Assembly (NCBI GenBank): GCA_000697335.1
Contig: JNEM01008970.1
Location: 1 to 40,498, forward strand
Length of the DNA: 40,498 nt
Origin: Conidiobolus incongruus B7586
Lineage: Eukaryota; Entomophthoromycota; Entomophthoromycetes; Entomophthorales; Conidiobolaceae
Direction of reading: 5' to 3'
Shown here: positions 11,796 through 23,661 of the stretch, piece by piece
How the letters are laid out: every line of letters starts with the position of its first letter
How positions within the stretch are numbered: position 1 is the stretch's first letter
Translations under genes and position numbers: made by a program
Notes under the pieces: model-generated
What the model saw: only the letters and a program-made list of their open reading frames with translations
The model's database searches: none
What the model was told of the DNA's origin: nothing

Positions 11796-12884
11796 ATGTA
11801 CAATAATTACAACAACAATAATAATTTCAATCCTCAGGGAGGTGGTGGATATCCACAAGCTGGACCAAATAATAATAACAATAACATGTATCCTCCCCCT
11901 AATGCAAACATGGGATTTGTATTCCCTAACAGTGGTCCCAATCCTGGAGGTAATTTTAACAATAACAATAACAATAACCCATTCCCTGGACCAAATGTAG
12001 GAGGGTTCGTATCACCTAATTCAAGTCCTTATCCACCATCTAATTATGGACCTTCCAACCCTCCTAACAACATGCACCCACCAAACAATAATAATAACAA
12101 TTTTAGGCCACCTATATCCCCTGGATTCATCCCACCAGGTGGAGGACCCAATAATAATTTTAACCAAGGCCATACAAATCCTGGAAATCAAGGTCCTCCA
12201 AATCAAATTAATCCTGGATACGGAAACCAAGGCCCGCCGAATCAATTCAATCCTGGATATGGGAACCAAGGTCAGCAAAACCAATATAATCAAGGGCAAC
12301 AAAATCCGTGGAACCAGGGTCAACAGAATCAAAGGCCACCAAACCAATTTGGTCAAGGTCCACCATCCAACCAAAATAACCAGCGCCCTCCCCAAAACCA
12401 ACAGCAGCAACCTCCTTCTGGTGGCCCTATTAAACTAGAATGGCGTCCTAGCAACAGGGGTCAAGTACCCCCAGATGCAATTAGAGGAGGTAAGGAAGCT
12501 GACGGTCGTCCACTTTATATTGCTCGCAAAAGAATGGAAGGAGGCCTTCAAGTTGGCAAAGTGGCTCCCCATCTTGAAGGATGTTTCATCCCCTACGCCT
12601 GCAAAGAGAAATTCTTTTCTGATTGTGAAGTGTTGTGCGGCGATGCAAGTAAACTAAGGTGGGTTGAAGTGCGTGGAAGATGCCAACCTAAAGGTTGGGT
12701 TCCTGTGGAAGCTGGTTTTGAAAGAGATGGTACCAAGCTTTGGATTGCTAGAATTATTGAAGGTGATGCCGAAATGCTGGGCAAAGTAGGGTCCCATTTT
12801 AAATCTGGCATTGTGTATGGTTACGACCTTAAAGAGAAATATGCTAGGGATGGTGAGGTTTATCAAGTCCTTGCAATGCCTTGA
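11796..12884 (+). CDS. DM9-repeat protein with Pro/Asn/Gln/Gly-rich N-terminus
   Basis: A single-exon ORF of 362 residues. Residues 1 to about 210 are low-complexity, with Asn runs and PGG/PPN words. Near 12180-12300 they form imperfect 13-residue (39-nt) repeats of the type GNQGPPNQFNPGY. Residues from about 215 to the end form two tandem DM9 (DUF3421) repeats. The first contains DGRPLYIARKRMEGG, QVGKVAPHLEGCFIPY and WVEVRG; the second contains DGTKLWIARIIEGDAEMLGK and a closing DGEVYQVL. In animals two tandem DM9 repeats form mannose-binding lectins; DM9 proteins are scattered in other eukaryotes including fungi. No signal peptide is visible, so a cytosolic lectin-like or scaffold role is the simplest reading, but this is inference. 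An in-frame TAG lies four codons upstream, so this ATG is the first possible start in the exon. A 5'-leader intron ending near 11781 cannot be excluded. Confidence 0.9.
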   Translation: MYNNYNNNNNFNPQGGGGYPQAGPNNNNNNMYPPPNANMGFVFPNSGPNPGGNFNNNNNNNPFPGPNVGGFVSPNSSPYPPSNYGPSNPPNNMHPPNNNNNNFRPPISPGFIPPGGGPNNNFNQGHTNPGNQGPPNQINPGYGNQGPPNQFNPGYGNQGQQNQYNQGQQNPWNQGQQNQRPPNQFGQGPPSNQNNQRPPQNQQQQPPSGGPIKLEWRPSNRGQVPPDAIRGGKEADGRPLYIARKRMEGGLQVGKVAPHLEGCFIPYACKEKFFSDCEVLCGDASKLRWVEVRGRCQPKGWVPVEAGFERDGTKLWIARIIEGDAEMLGKVGSHFKSGIVYGYDLKEKYARDGEVYQVLAMP

Positions 12885-13895
12885 TTGTGATTGTTATCGA
12901 TAGCAAGTATCTGCTTGTAATCTGCTTATATTTTTAAATTTATCTAAAATACAAAGTTGATTCATTTGATAAAAAGTATAGTTACTTTCGTTAGTTTACA
13001 CTAACTATATTTGATTACTATATCATTTACTGCTCTATATAATTAACTATTAATATCATATTATTCCGAATCTGTACTATTAATTATATATAATTCCATT
13101 GATTTTATTATTATATTATAATTCATTATTTGGATATACAATAATAATTAATTATTTAAACAACTAGATATATTTATATTGCATTAGGATACATGGAATT
13201 TTGGATAATAAACAATATTATTCAAGAAATGAAAGGTTTACCTTTTATTATCATGGCCCTTTATAGTTTTAATAGATAAAAATTTATACTGTCAAGTCCC
13301 TGTGATGTATGAGAAAATATAAAATTTCTAATATCATTGCACTAATTTCGCTTTATTACCCAATAGTAGGATCAAATTCTGTTATTGATTTTCCTAATAA
13401 ATCCCCATGTTCACTTTTATTAAACTTCATGATATTATCTGTTCTTTATATAATCTTCAATATTTATGATTGTTTTTAGTTATTAATTCAATACGATTTT
13501 CAGCTATCAAATATATTGACTGAATTCGGATATTGAATTTAATTACTAATAGAAACAATCTAAACTTATAGCATGTATTCTTGTAAATCTCTACAATTAT
13601 CATCATATCCTATCAATAGGTTCATAGAATATTGATGAATTTGATTCCAAATACCTAAATCTACAAAATTTACTAATTCCTATTCTAATTATTCACAAAT
13701 ATATTCCTAGACTGTTCAATTAACAAAAATGAATTTATTGGTGAAAAAATCAATTCATTATATAATAAAAATCAGATACTAAAAGTTAATAATTATTAAA
13801 ATATATTATAAGTTTAAAATAAAAATAAAAATTTGATGAATTGAAAAAAAAGTAGTTACTGAAAATTCGAAAAATTAAACTTGAAATAGAGATAC
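12885..13895. other. AT-rich intergenic region
   Basis: No gene recognised between the DM9 gene and the tRNA. Short stretches near 13260-13440 are less AT-rich but have stops in all frames. Confidence 0.5.
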
Positions 13896-13967
13896 GCCCA
13901 ATGTGGGGCTCGAACCCACGACCCTCAGATTAAAAGTCTGATGCTCTACCGACTGAGCTAACCGGGC
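13896..13967 (-). tRNA. tRNA-Lys (anticodon UUU)
   Basis: A 72-nt cloverleaf on the minus strand. The acceptor arm is GCCCGGT with ATTGGGC (two G-T pairs), followed by the D arm with TAGCTCAGTCGGTAGAGC. The anticodon stem TCAGA/TCTGA has loop CTTTTAA with anticodon TTT, and the T arm GTGGG-TTCGAGC-CCCAC provides the internal B box. There is no intron and, as usual in eukaryotes, no encoded CCA. It decodes AAA/AAG lysine codons, which are frequent in such an AT-rich genome. Confidence 0.97.
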
Positions 13968-14339
13968 TATTGGTTAATGTGACACTTATTATCTAATGGA
14001 TACCTTCTCTCACTCAAAATCACTACCAAATCACCGATTATCCCAATTAAGCCATATAAATAATCTCAACCGTTATGAATAAGGCTCTAAACCCTTGATA
14101 TCACAAAATCTATATGTCTTACAACCACGCTATTGATCCGTAATGGCCTATTTATGCCAACCCTTCCCACTCAATCCAAAGCAGGACTTTATATTCTACT
14201 CCACAAATAAACCTTATTTTCCTACTAAAAACCTGCTCTCAAACGTACTCAAGAGGCCGCTTATAGCTTCACTTGAGACATATTCTATTATCCGTCTGCA
14301 TCCATTCTTATTGATATTCTGTGACTTTGCCTTCTTAGC

Positions 14340-14576
14340 ATGTCAAATCCTCACACTGCCACTACTACTGCTGATTTAGTCGCCCTCTTTAATGCCCCAT
14401 TCAACAGTAATCATGGTCAGATCGCCAGGGAACTGATCATAGGCAGTCTACCTCAGTTTGTAGGCACAATGCTTCACAATCTGGCTTACACAATGGCTAT
14501 GTCAGTATCCTCGATGACGTTCAAGGAGCTAATAACCGTGACAGTTAATGGATTAAGCTTAAATATAATAAAATAA
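14340..14576 (+). CDS. Small protein of unknown function, 78 residues
   Basis: An ATG ORF of 78 codons in a block clearly richer in G+C than its flanks, with G or C at many third positions (GCC, CTC, ATC, CAG, CTG), which suggests real coding. No family recognised. Residues about 20-62 look helical and amphipathic (NHGQIARELI, LPQFVGTMLHNLAYTMAMS). The last ten codons become AT-rich. A second frame (14143-14379, 78 codons, rich in Leu/Phe/Pro) overlaps its 5' end; only one is likely real and this one has the better codon pattern. A TATAAATA word lies at about 14056. It shares a weak LP/P-x-x-VG-x-x-L-x-x-L pattern with the small ORF at 34274. Confidence 0.45.
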   Translation: MSNPHTATTTADLVALFNAPFNSNHGQIARELIIGSLPQFVGTMLHNLAYTMAMSVSSMTFKELITVTVNGLSLNIIK

Positions 14577-15402
14577 TGACTTTCACCAATTCATTGTGAA
14601 TTTGAAATCATACCTTTTTCCATTCTTTAAACAAATAATACATTTTCAATAATATACTTATTAAAATATGCTATTTATAAGCCTTAGTTAAATTCAAGTA
14701 TTCTATCATTATTTACTCAATCGAAATACTTAAATATATTGTAATAGCAATAATATTATTCAAAACAAATAAAATAAACATTAGTTGAATAATAATTGTT
14801 TTTAATTTTTTATCATTTGTTAATAATTTGAGCCATTATTTGAAATATGTCTATGTTTAATTGAATTTATCTCTTGTCAGGTCTATATATTTAAATAATG
14901 TGATAGTTGAAATCAGAGTGAATACTCGTGCAGAGTAAATGTGGTAATTTTATATATTTAGTGTAGGTTGAAAAATATTCGTTTATAATTTATTTATTAT
15001 TATAAGTACATAAATTAAATTTCAAATTGAATGTTGAATGTGTTAAAAATTAAAAATGATTTGTTTTAAAATAAAATTCAAACTTCAACACTAAACTCAT
15101 AAGGGATATTTGCAAATATCTTTGATCAGCTGGAAATAAGTCAAATGATACATGTATTTAAAATTTTAATCGAAATTTAATATTAATATTTTCAGTAAAT
15201 TAGTATTTAAAAACATTTGGTTAATTTGAATTTAAATTCAATTCTCTAATAAATTTTATGGGACAAATTAATGATATTATAAATATATGATACGTAATCA
15301 AAAATTACAAAAATTTAAATTTAATATTCTTAATCATCATTAACAATTATTCAATTCAATTTTTTAAAATAATTTTAAGCTTAATAATTTAAGTATATTA
15401 TA
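14577..15402. other. AT-rich intergenic region
   Basis: No gene seen. A small perfect hairpin (TACTC, loop GTGCA, GAGTA) lies near 14922-14936. The final 100 bases would hold the proteasome gene promoter. Confidence 0.5.
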
Positions 15403-16402
15403 ATGAGCAGAGAAGCTGGTTACGATCGTCATATTACAGTATTTTCTAGAGAGGGCAGACTTTATCAAGTTGGTCAGTATTATTAAATTTTTCAATATGT
15501 TCATTAATTAATTCATCGTGTAGAGTATGCTTTTAAAGCTATTTCCAACTCAGGTCAAACTTCTGTAGGTGTGAGGGGTAAAACTTGTTCAGTGGTAGCC
15601 ACTCAGCGCAAAATTCCCGTAAATTTTAATAAATTTTAGACATTATAGTTACAAATAATTAATTTATAATTTAGGATAAGCTTTTGGATCCCAGTACCGT
15701 TACTCAATTATTTCAAATTACACCTAATATCGGATGTGTAATGACTGGATTAATACGTAATCAATATTTAGAATACTATACAATTTGTTAATTAATTATA
15801 AATTAATTTAGCTGATTCGAGAGCTCAAGTTAGTAAAGCTAGAGAAGAAGCTGCCGATTTTCGTTATAAATACGGTTACGAAATTACTCCCGATATTTTA
15901 GCTAAACGTATGGCTAATATTAATCAAGTTTACACTCAGCATGCTGCTATGAGACCCTTGGGTGTTTGTAAGTGATTTCCTAATGTTTTTACCTATTTTG
16001 TTAATATGTTTGCATAGCTATGATTCTCATTGGTATGGACGAAGAATTGGGTCCTAGACTATTTAAAATCGATCCTGCCGGTTACTACGTCGGTTACAAA
16101 GCTACCGGAGCGGGTGCCAAGCAGCAAGATGTTTTAAATCACTTGGAAAAGAAGCTGAAGAGAGAATCTGAACTCAATGACCAAGACACCATCGAGGTTC
16201 ACTATAACCTAATATCGTAATATTATCACATATTAACATAGTATTTTAGTTGGCTATTACTACTTTATCTACTGTATTATCAGTTGATTTTAAACCATCT
16301 GAGATTGAAATAGCTGTAGTCAGTGAATCTCAACCCCAGTTCACCGTGTTGAAGGAAAGTGAAATTGAAGCTCATTTACAGAGAATTGTCGAAAAAGATT
16401 AA
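15403..16402 (+). CDS. SCL1: 20S proteasome subunit alpha 1 (PSMA6/SCL1 type)
   Basis: Six exons: 15403-15472, 15524-15618, 15675-15756, 15812-15967, 16018-16196 and 16250-16402, giving 244 residues (human PSMA6 has 246). The N-terminus [20 protein letters not shown] is the alpha-subunit signature, followed by [10 protein letters not shown]. Family blocks [47 protein letters not shown] and [21 protein letters not shown] all follow in order. The subunit forms part of the outer, non-catalytic ring and gate of the 20S proteasome in cytosol and nucleus. The introns are 51, 56, 55, 50 and 53 nt and all end in TAG. The fifth has the odd donor GTTCAC; splicing there restores the frame and the family sequence [11 protein letters not shown], whereas read-through stops quickly. 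The gene converges on the glucosidase II beta gene. Confidence 0.96.
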
Positions 16403-17565
16403 TTGAATTTTATTATCCATTTTTTAAAGTAAATTTTTATTCTAGTATATATAAATCTGTCTAATAATTTAAATTTTATTATTATAAATTATCTCAGACT
16501 TTTATTAACATGATTTAGAATATATGGTTTTTAGATATACATTGGATTTAAAATAATGAAGAGATTTTGATTAGTTATATTTTTACGATTACTGAATATT
16601 TTATAATTACGAAATCATTTGATTAATTTTTTAAAAAATTAAAATACAATCAATATTCACTTAAATCACATTTTAAATATACTTATTAAATTTACCATAT
16701 TTAACATTTGTAAACTAAAATTGTACTCAAATTAATCAATAATATTAATAAAATCAAACTTTCAATATATGGATGCTTAACAATTTCAACTTTTAAAGTA
16801 AAAACATAGTGGTTTGACTTTTTATACTCACTTATTATATATTTTAAATAGTATTGATTTCATAACGCTTTTAACATTTTTTCTACCTACTCTATTTGGA
16901 CCATATCAAATACCCAATGCTGAGATTACCTGTATACCTGAAAATTAATTACATCATGATTTCTTATTATTAAATATATTGAATGTATTTAAATAATTTT
17001 TATAAAACAAATCAAGAAAGATATCAAATATAATGTGATGAAATAATAAAATTTAAGTGAATTTTCGATCTATTTTTATTTTTAAACAAGTGAACAGAAT
17101 AATTAAATAATAAATAATATTACTCTGTATGGAAATATTAATGATGAAATCTTTGATTATGTTTGTTGTATTAATTATTCAATTATTTAATATTTTCGAA
17201 CAAAAACCTTAAATTTTTAATAAGAATTACAATTTTTGAAATATATTCAAAATATGTATGGAGCAAATGATATGCTGAAGTGTGGTTAAATGATCGAAGC
17301 ACAAAGTTATTAAAGTTGGACACTACTTAGCAATTAATGTAGTATTATTTATATTTTTATTATAATATTTAATAATTTCTTAAATATATTTAGTTGAACT
17401 TATAATATCAATAATAAAAGTCAGATTATTACGTAATTAAATGAATATTGTTTAATTTGATATTATTAAAAGGAATGTTTTATTAAAATGAAATGAATCA
17501 ATTAAACCTCGTATTAATTCAAATCAATATCAGAATAACCTCATCAAATTAAACATTGAATGGTG
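16403..17565. other. AT-rich region between convergent genes
   Basis: This lies between the 3' ends of the proteasome and glucosidase II beta genes. No open frames or repeats were recognised; it should hold both 3' untranslated regions. Confidence 0.5.
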
Positions 17566-19469
17566 TTAAAGTTCATCGTCTTCACTGTAGGTCTTGGACT
17601 CTGATTTGGATTTACTATCAGCTTCAACCAAAGGTTTGCAAGCAGCAGGAGTGAGCATACTGATATGATATTCACACTTAGAGGGCTCTGTGACTGAGGT
17701 AATCTTTTCTTCAGTGCCGCATGACAAGTATAACTAAACAAATAATTAATGTATTTGAGAGCTTTTAAATGGAAATATAATTACTTTGACAGATCTACTG
17801 GGACCGTTCCAACAGGGAGTTCCATTGCTATATAGTTGAGTAGAGTAGTCGGATCCAGTCCATTCGGAGAAGGTTCTAAACATTTCAAAATGAGCAAAAT
17901 ATAACTCAATATTTGTTATAAATAAATATTACCCTAAGCTGACACTGTCGCCATTCTTATTAGATTTTTGCTTAGCTTCACCAAACATGCAAACGGAATA
18001 GACATATTCACCATTATCCAATTCGAAGCACTTGTCGCTGAGGGCGGAGTACTCTCCTTCTGGACCCATATCTCTGTTGATTTTAGCGTTCAGATCGTCC
18101 AACTCATTTTTAACTTGGGAGCGTTCACTGTCCAAGTTCCAGTAGTCAGATCGAGCGTTCGAGGCGTCTATAGGAAATTTGGATAAGAATACTCTTTCTA
18201 ATAAACTACGAACAGATGCTATCTGTTCCATAATTATATTGTAAAAATATAAACCTTGTCTGATTTTGGTGGCATTTTCATCCGAGTTATCCGATGTAGT
18301 TGGCTCATAGCTAGAGTCGGTTGTGAGCCTGGGGTCGGTGTAAATGTCCACGGGCTTGTAGTTGTCTTTGAATTCGTCATAGGAAGTGATGGCTCCTTTA
18401 ACTGCCATATCATGATAGTTTTGATTGTGGTGTTCTTTAAGATCCTTTAACACATCTAACAAGTGGTCAATATCCTTCTTTTGTTCTTCAATGATATTTT
18501 CCAAAGTAGAGATTTTATTTTCAAGTTTGATAATGCGATTGGATTGTCTGGTAGCTAATAATCATCATTAATCAGGTGATATATTATATTAATTAAATAT
18601 AATAAATACCTTCATCCTGCTTATTCAATTCATCCTCCAATTTTTCCTTCTCTTCTTTAATAACTAAAACAATATAAATAATTTATATTTCTATTAATAA
18701 ATAAACTAAAAACCTCTCAATTCTTCTAATTTCTTGTCCAACTTGTCGAATTTAGCTTGAACTTCTTTTAATTTTTGTTCAGTTTCTGCTTTCCAAGTCT
18801 TAAATTGAGCGATATATTTTGATTTGACAGATAAACCCTAATAAATAAAGTTAATAAAAGAGTAAATATATCGTTGAATATTATTTACCAAATCGATAAT
18901 CTTTTGTTTTTCCTTTAATTTTTTAGTTTCATTAAGGGCAACTTGTTCACAAACATTAGGACATTCAATTTTGCCATCATATTCGTCAGTTCCATCACAA
19001 CATTCGGGATCTATTCAAAATTTAATAACAGAATACATAATTTTTGTAAAATATAATCTTACCACAAATACCGTCATTAACCCTTGAAGATAAAATTTTA
19101 GCGGGTTTATAACCTTTATTTTGGCAATAGAACGTAAAATCACAAGCTGAAGTACCTAAAACTCAACAGTTAGTATTCAGTTATATTATATATTATAATT
19201 GATATAAATACCAGGTTCATCAGAGCCGTCGGGACAGTCACAATAATCGTCATTAACATCCTTCAAATCAATAGTTTTAGACCCGTCGAAACATGTAAAT
19301 TTATCTTGAAAATAAACTTCATGTACTAAATTCCAAAATTAATAAATTTGATTCAAATAATTTCTTTGAAATTACATTCTGGAGGAGCTCCGTACAACGG
19401 ATACAGTTGAGTAGCATTAGCTACAGAAAGAGAAATAATATAGCTTAATAATAAATTATTATTCTTCAT
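17566..19469 (-). CDS. GTB1: Glucosidase II beta subunit (PRKCSH/GTB1)
   Basis: Nine exons on the minus strand: 19469-19376, 19325-19212, 19155-19063, 19010-18889, 18837-18714, 18663-18610, 18554-17933, 17875-17785 and 17733-17566, giving 493 residues. An N-terminal signal peptide ([19 protein letters not shown]) leads into two LDL-receptor-class-A-like modules with [13 protein letters not shown] and [15 protein letters not shown] long Lys/Glu-rich coiled coil follows (about residues 145-260). The C-terminal MRH lectin domain spans [23 protein letters not shown] and [19 protein letters not shown]. The protein ends in DDEL, an ER-retention signal of the HDEL type. It recruits and retains the catalytic alpha subunit in the ER, which trims inner glucoses from N-glycans in the calnexin cycle. 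Introns are 50-57 nt and end in TAG. Confidence 0.96.
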
Positions 19470-19847
19470 TTTATTTTATTATTGATAATGATTTAGTGAA
19501 TAAAAGAATAATTATAATTATTTAATTTTAATATAATTTAATGGTGAGATACGTCATTCAACCATTGGTTAATTTATTATGAATTGTTAATTAATTAAAA
19601 TTTAATACATATAAGCAAATAAAATTCATTTTTTGTTAACTTTTTTGTAAATAAAATTTTAAAAGTTATAAATATAAATAGGTTCCTATTTTTATAACAT
19701 AATTAATATATAATTACCTATTTAATAAAATGTATAAAAATTAAAATAAAAAATTCAAATTTTAATATTTAAGATTCAATACTATATCAAATCAATTTTG
19801 AAAATTTGAAATATTTGAAATTTTTTGATAATATTAGTATGGAAATT
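19470..19847. other. AT-rich upstream region of glucosidase II beta
   Basis: No gene. It must contain the glucosidase II beta promoter on the minus strand. The stretch runs into the first mariner-like element. Confidence 0.45.
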
Positions 19848-21135
19848 AAGAAATGGTAAATTTTTTAATTTTTAATCTTTCAAACATATTATACATTTTG
19901 AAAGATTTTTTATATATAAAATATATAGGAAAATAAATATTTTCAAACTATATATATATATATATATATTTAGTTTTAATTATTATTTTTTATTAAAATA
20001 TTTCAATTTTAAAATTTACTCTTAAATTTAATCATACTTAAATTAGATAATAATTATCAAAAGGCTCTCGTTTTTATATCTTTAAAACTTAACCATAACC
20101 TTTTAAAATCATTTAAAACTTAAAAATAGCTTATGGAGATGGTGTTTTATCTAAAACTACCATATATTACTAGATTTGTGATTTTAATGCTAGAAGGGAT
20201 ATTATTTAAAATTTGCTAAAATCTAAAAGATTAATTTCTACTGTTATTCTTTTATTTACCAATAAAATAAAAAAATATATTAAGAAATACCTTTTTATTT
20301 CTATTAAAAAACTATCAAAACAATTTAATATTAATTATACAAGTATATTATATATATTTAAGTTTAAACTTAGTTTAATCAATAAAAATATAAAATAGAT
20401 ATCATATATTTTAATAAAAGCTTAAAAGAAAATTAGAATAATTATAGCTAAATTCAATTTATTAAGATATAACTAAAAACAAAGGTTTTTACAATAAATA
20501 CTTATAATTAATAAATTATAAATTCTTTTATATAATCCTTTATTTAAATATGAAAAAGATGTTAAGTTAAATTAATAACCTTTATAAATTCCAATAAACA
20601 AATATTTTAAAAATAAACAAATATTAATTATTATAATAAATTATAATAGTATATAGTTTTTTTATTTAATAACTCAAGGAAAATTAATTATTAGTAAATT
20701 ATATATTATTTTTTTAAATAAAATAATTTTTAAATGGTGTTTTTAATATAAATTAAAGATTATTATTATTTTGTATAATAATTGTAAAATATATAAAAGT
20801 ATAGTTATAAAAGATTTTATATATAAAAAAACTAAAAAGAGTTACTTTATCTAATATATTTACTTGACTATAACTTATATAATCATAATTGATTTAGATA
20901 ATTAAAAAAACAGCTTATAAGAAAAATAAATTCTTGCAAATAAAATAAATTAATTGATAAAATATCAAATTTTAAGCTTTAATAAAAAATTATTTTTTAA
21001 GTATTAAAAGCTTATTAAAAATATAGAAAAAAGTTATTAATAATTAGAGAGGCTATTAATTTTATATTATTTATTAATTTATTTAGTAAATTTTAATTTC
21101 AAAATTATATCATTATTGAATTTTTTATTAATAAT
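19848..21135 (+). mobile_element. Mariner-like DNA transposon, copy 1, decayed
   Basis: About 1.29 kb. The left end has a GTAAATTTTTTAATTTTTAA-type terminus like copies 2 and 3; the right end has GAATTTTTTATTA in inverse. A residual ORF of 61 codons at 20213-20398 holds a helix-turn-helix-like part of the transposase N-terminus (KKLSKQFNINYTSILYIFKF). The later part (about 20770-21060) matches mariner catalytic-domain words found more clearly in copies 2 and 3. The transposase is interrupted many times. A (TA)n run lies near 19950-19970. Confidence 0.7.
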
Positions 21136-21365
21136 AAATATCATTCATATATAATATATAATATATAATTATAATATAGAAAATCTTTATAAAAATAAAA
21201 TTATTTTTTTGATTTTAAATTGTTTAAATTTTATTTTATAAAAAATATTCAAAAACCATATGTTTCAATTATTTGATAATTAAATAAACTATTATATATT
21301 TAAGTTTAATATGAGTTATATATATAAATCAATTATTTTTTCCTAATATTATTACTATAGAATCA

Positions 21366-22633
21366 AAAAAATAGGAAATTTTTTAATTTCTGATTTTTCA
21401 AATATATTATTATTTTAAATAAAGAAATATATACAAAAAATAAATAGTTTTGAATTATATATATATAATAATTTTTTTGATTAAAAAATTAATTTTTTAA
21501 AATTGGTTATTTGATTTAATTAAGCTTAAATCAAATAATAACCATTAAGAGTCTTTTATTTTAGTATTAATAAAACTTAACCACAAACCTTTTAAAATTA
21601 TTTAAAATTTATAAGTAGCTTTTAGTAATAAAGTATTATCTAAATCAACAATTTATTACTAGGTAAATTACTTTAAGGTTAAGTGAAAAACTACCTAAAA
21701 CTTGCTAAAATTTAAAAGATTAATTTCAATTATTATTTTTCTAATTATTAATAAAATGAAATATAATATTGAAAAACACCTTTTTATTTTAGTTAGAGAA
21801 TTATTAAGATATTTTAATATTAGTCACATAAGTATATTCTATATTAAAGTTTAAATTAAAATTAATTAATTAAAATATAAAAATATATATTTTATAATTT
21901 AACTAAAGCTTAAAAAAAGCTAAAGTAGCTATTGCTAAATATAACTAACTTAGGTATAGCTAAAAACCAAGGCTTTTACAATAAATTATTATAATTAATA
22001 AATCTTAGATTTCTTTATATAATCCTTTACTAAAATATAAATTAAAGTGTTAGATTAAGTTAAATCAACCCTCTTTATAAATTCCTTTAAATAAATATTT
22101 TATTGATAAATAAATATTAATTGTTTAATAAATTATAATGGTATATGCTATTTTTATTTAATTCCTAAAAGAAAATCAATTAATAGTAAACTTTATATTT
22201 CTTTTTTAATAAAAATTATTTATAATTGATATTCTTAATATAATTTAAGAAAACCTATTATTTTGTATGATAATTATAAAATACATAAATATAAAGCTAT
22301 AAAAAACCTTCTAATTAAAAATAACTGGAAAAAACTACCATATCTAATATACTCTTTAGATTATAACCTATGTAATTATAATTATTTTAAGTAATTAAAA
22401 AACTAGCTTACAGGAAAGAAAATTTCTATAAAAAAATTTAATTAATTTGTGAGATATTGAAATTTAGTCTTTAATAAAAAGAACTGTTTTTTAAGTGTTA
22501 GATCTTTGTTAAAAGTATGGAAAAAAGTTATCAAAAATAAAGGAAATTATTAATTTTATATTATATATTTATTTTAGTTTTTATATATTAAAATGTTTAT
22601 TATTTATCAATTGCAAAAAATTCACATTATTTA
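21366..22633 (+). mobile_element. Mariner-like DNA transposon, copy 2, decayed
   Basis: About 1.27 kb, in direct orientation just 230 nt after copy 1. The left end contains GGAAATTTTTTAATTTCTGA, and the right end carries an inverse relative near 22612-22630. Interior words translate to a mariner-type pattern: an HTH region near 21800, then near 22260-22400 residues like FCMIIVKYIK, NNWKKLPYL and DYNLCNYNYF, which correspond to the HDNARPH and WEVLPHPPYSPDLAPSDYHLF region of mariner transposases (DD34D group). Stops interrupt the frame throughout. Confidence 0.72.
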
Positions 22634-23661
22634 AATTAAAAAGTAATAATATTAATTTATTAATTATATTTTTAAATTTATTAAAAGTTGCAATTTTAGA
22701 TATTATTATTAATATCTGATTAATTTATAAATTAGTCTTTGTAAACTTGTATTATAGTTTGTTTCACCAGCTACTCAATAGGAAGTATTTTAAGATTATT
22801 ATTTTATTCATTTTATAAGTAAGAACTTCAATAAATCTTCATTTGATTGCAAAAAAGATTGATTTATTATGGATTATATTTTGAATAAAATTTAATATAA
22901 ATTAATTTTTTTACTTTAATTGAAAGTTAATAATATTTAATTATTTTGCTATATACAGTATTATCAAATAAATTGATGTCAGTAATATTAGATATAGTAT
23001 AATGTTATATTTCAAAATTAACTACCCTTTTAAATCTAATAGTTAAATTAATATTATTTTCTATTTTAGGTTGTTTTTGTCAATCCATAATTAAAGGATA
23101 CTTTTTGTTCTCTTTGTTAAGTATATTATTCATTGAATCAACTATTTAAACCCCAAAAGTGATATAGATAGAAAGAAGGTTTTTCTAGATATTCTGCTAT
23201 AATATTTCAATAATAAGTTCTAAGGCATGTAATCTTAATATATTAAAAAGCAAGATTAATAAATAGTTTACTAAATCATATTACAAGTACTTTTCTAACA
23301 ACAATCTTTAATTATAACACTTATTATAAAATGTCGAGTTATTAGTGAAAAATTCAGTTAATTAGTTATTTTACTAGTTTATTATTAAGGATTTGCTTAT
23401 TTAATTTTATTTGAGAAATCATAATAATTTGATGTTAATATAATGGGAGAATTTGTACTTCTCCAAAGATAAATTAGTTTTGCTTATCATATTTAATAAA
23501 GTTATTCTTTTGGTTACTAATACTGATAATTTTTGTCTAATTAATTTATTTTGAGGTTAATAAAACTTAACTTTATTTTGACTGTAAAATATAGAAAACC
23601 AGTGTAACTCAGAGATTAATAATATGCATAATCCCCTCCAATCAAGATTTGACTTAAAAAG
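22634..23661. other. AT-rich intergenic region
   Basis: No gene recognised. Some stretches near 22730-22870 and 23080-23240 are slightly less AT-rich but carry no long frame. A short inverted repeat GACTT-AAA-AAGTC near 23649-23661 sits next to the stop codon of the carrier gene. Confidence 0.45.

Noticed and set aside
12021-12866. Several open frames overlapping the DM9 gene on both strands
   Set aside because: They are shadows of the repeat-rich coding sequence; the plus frame 11796-12884 has the DM9 domains.
20213-20398. 61-residue ORF as a host gene
   Set aside because: It lies inside mariner copy 1 and resembles the transposase DNA-binding part.
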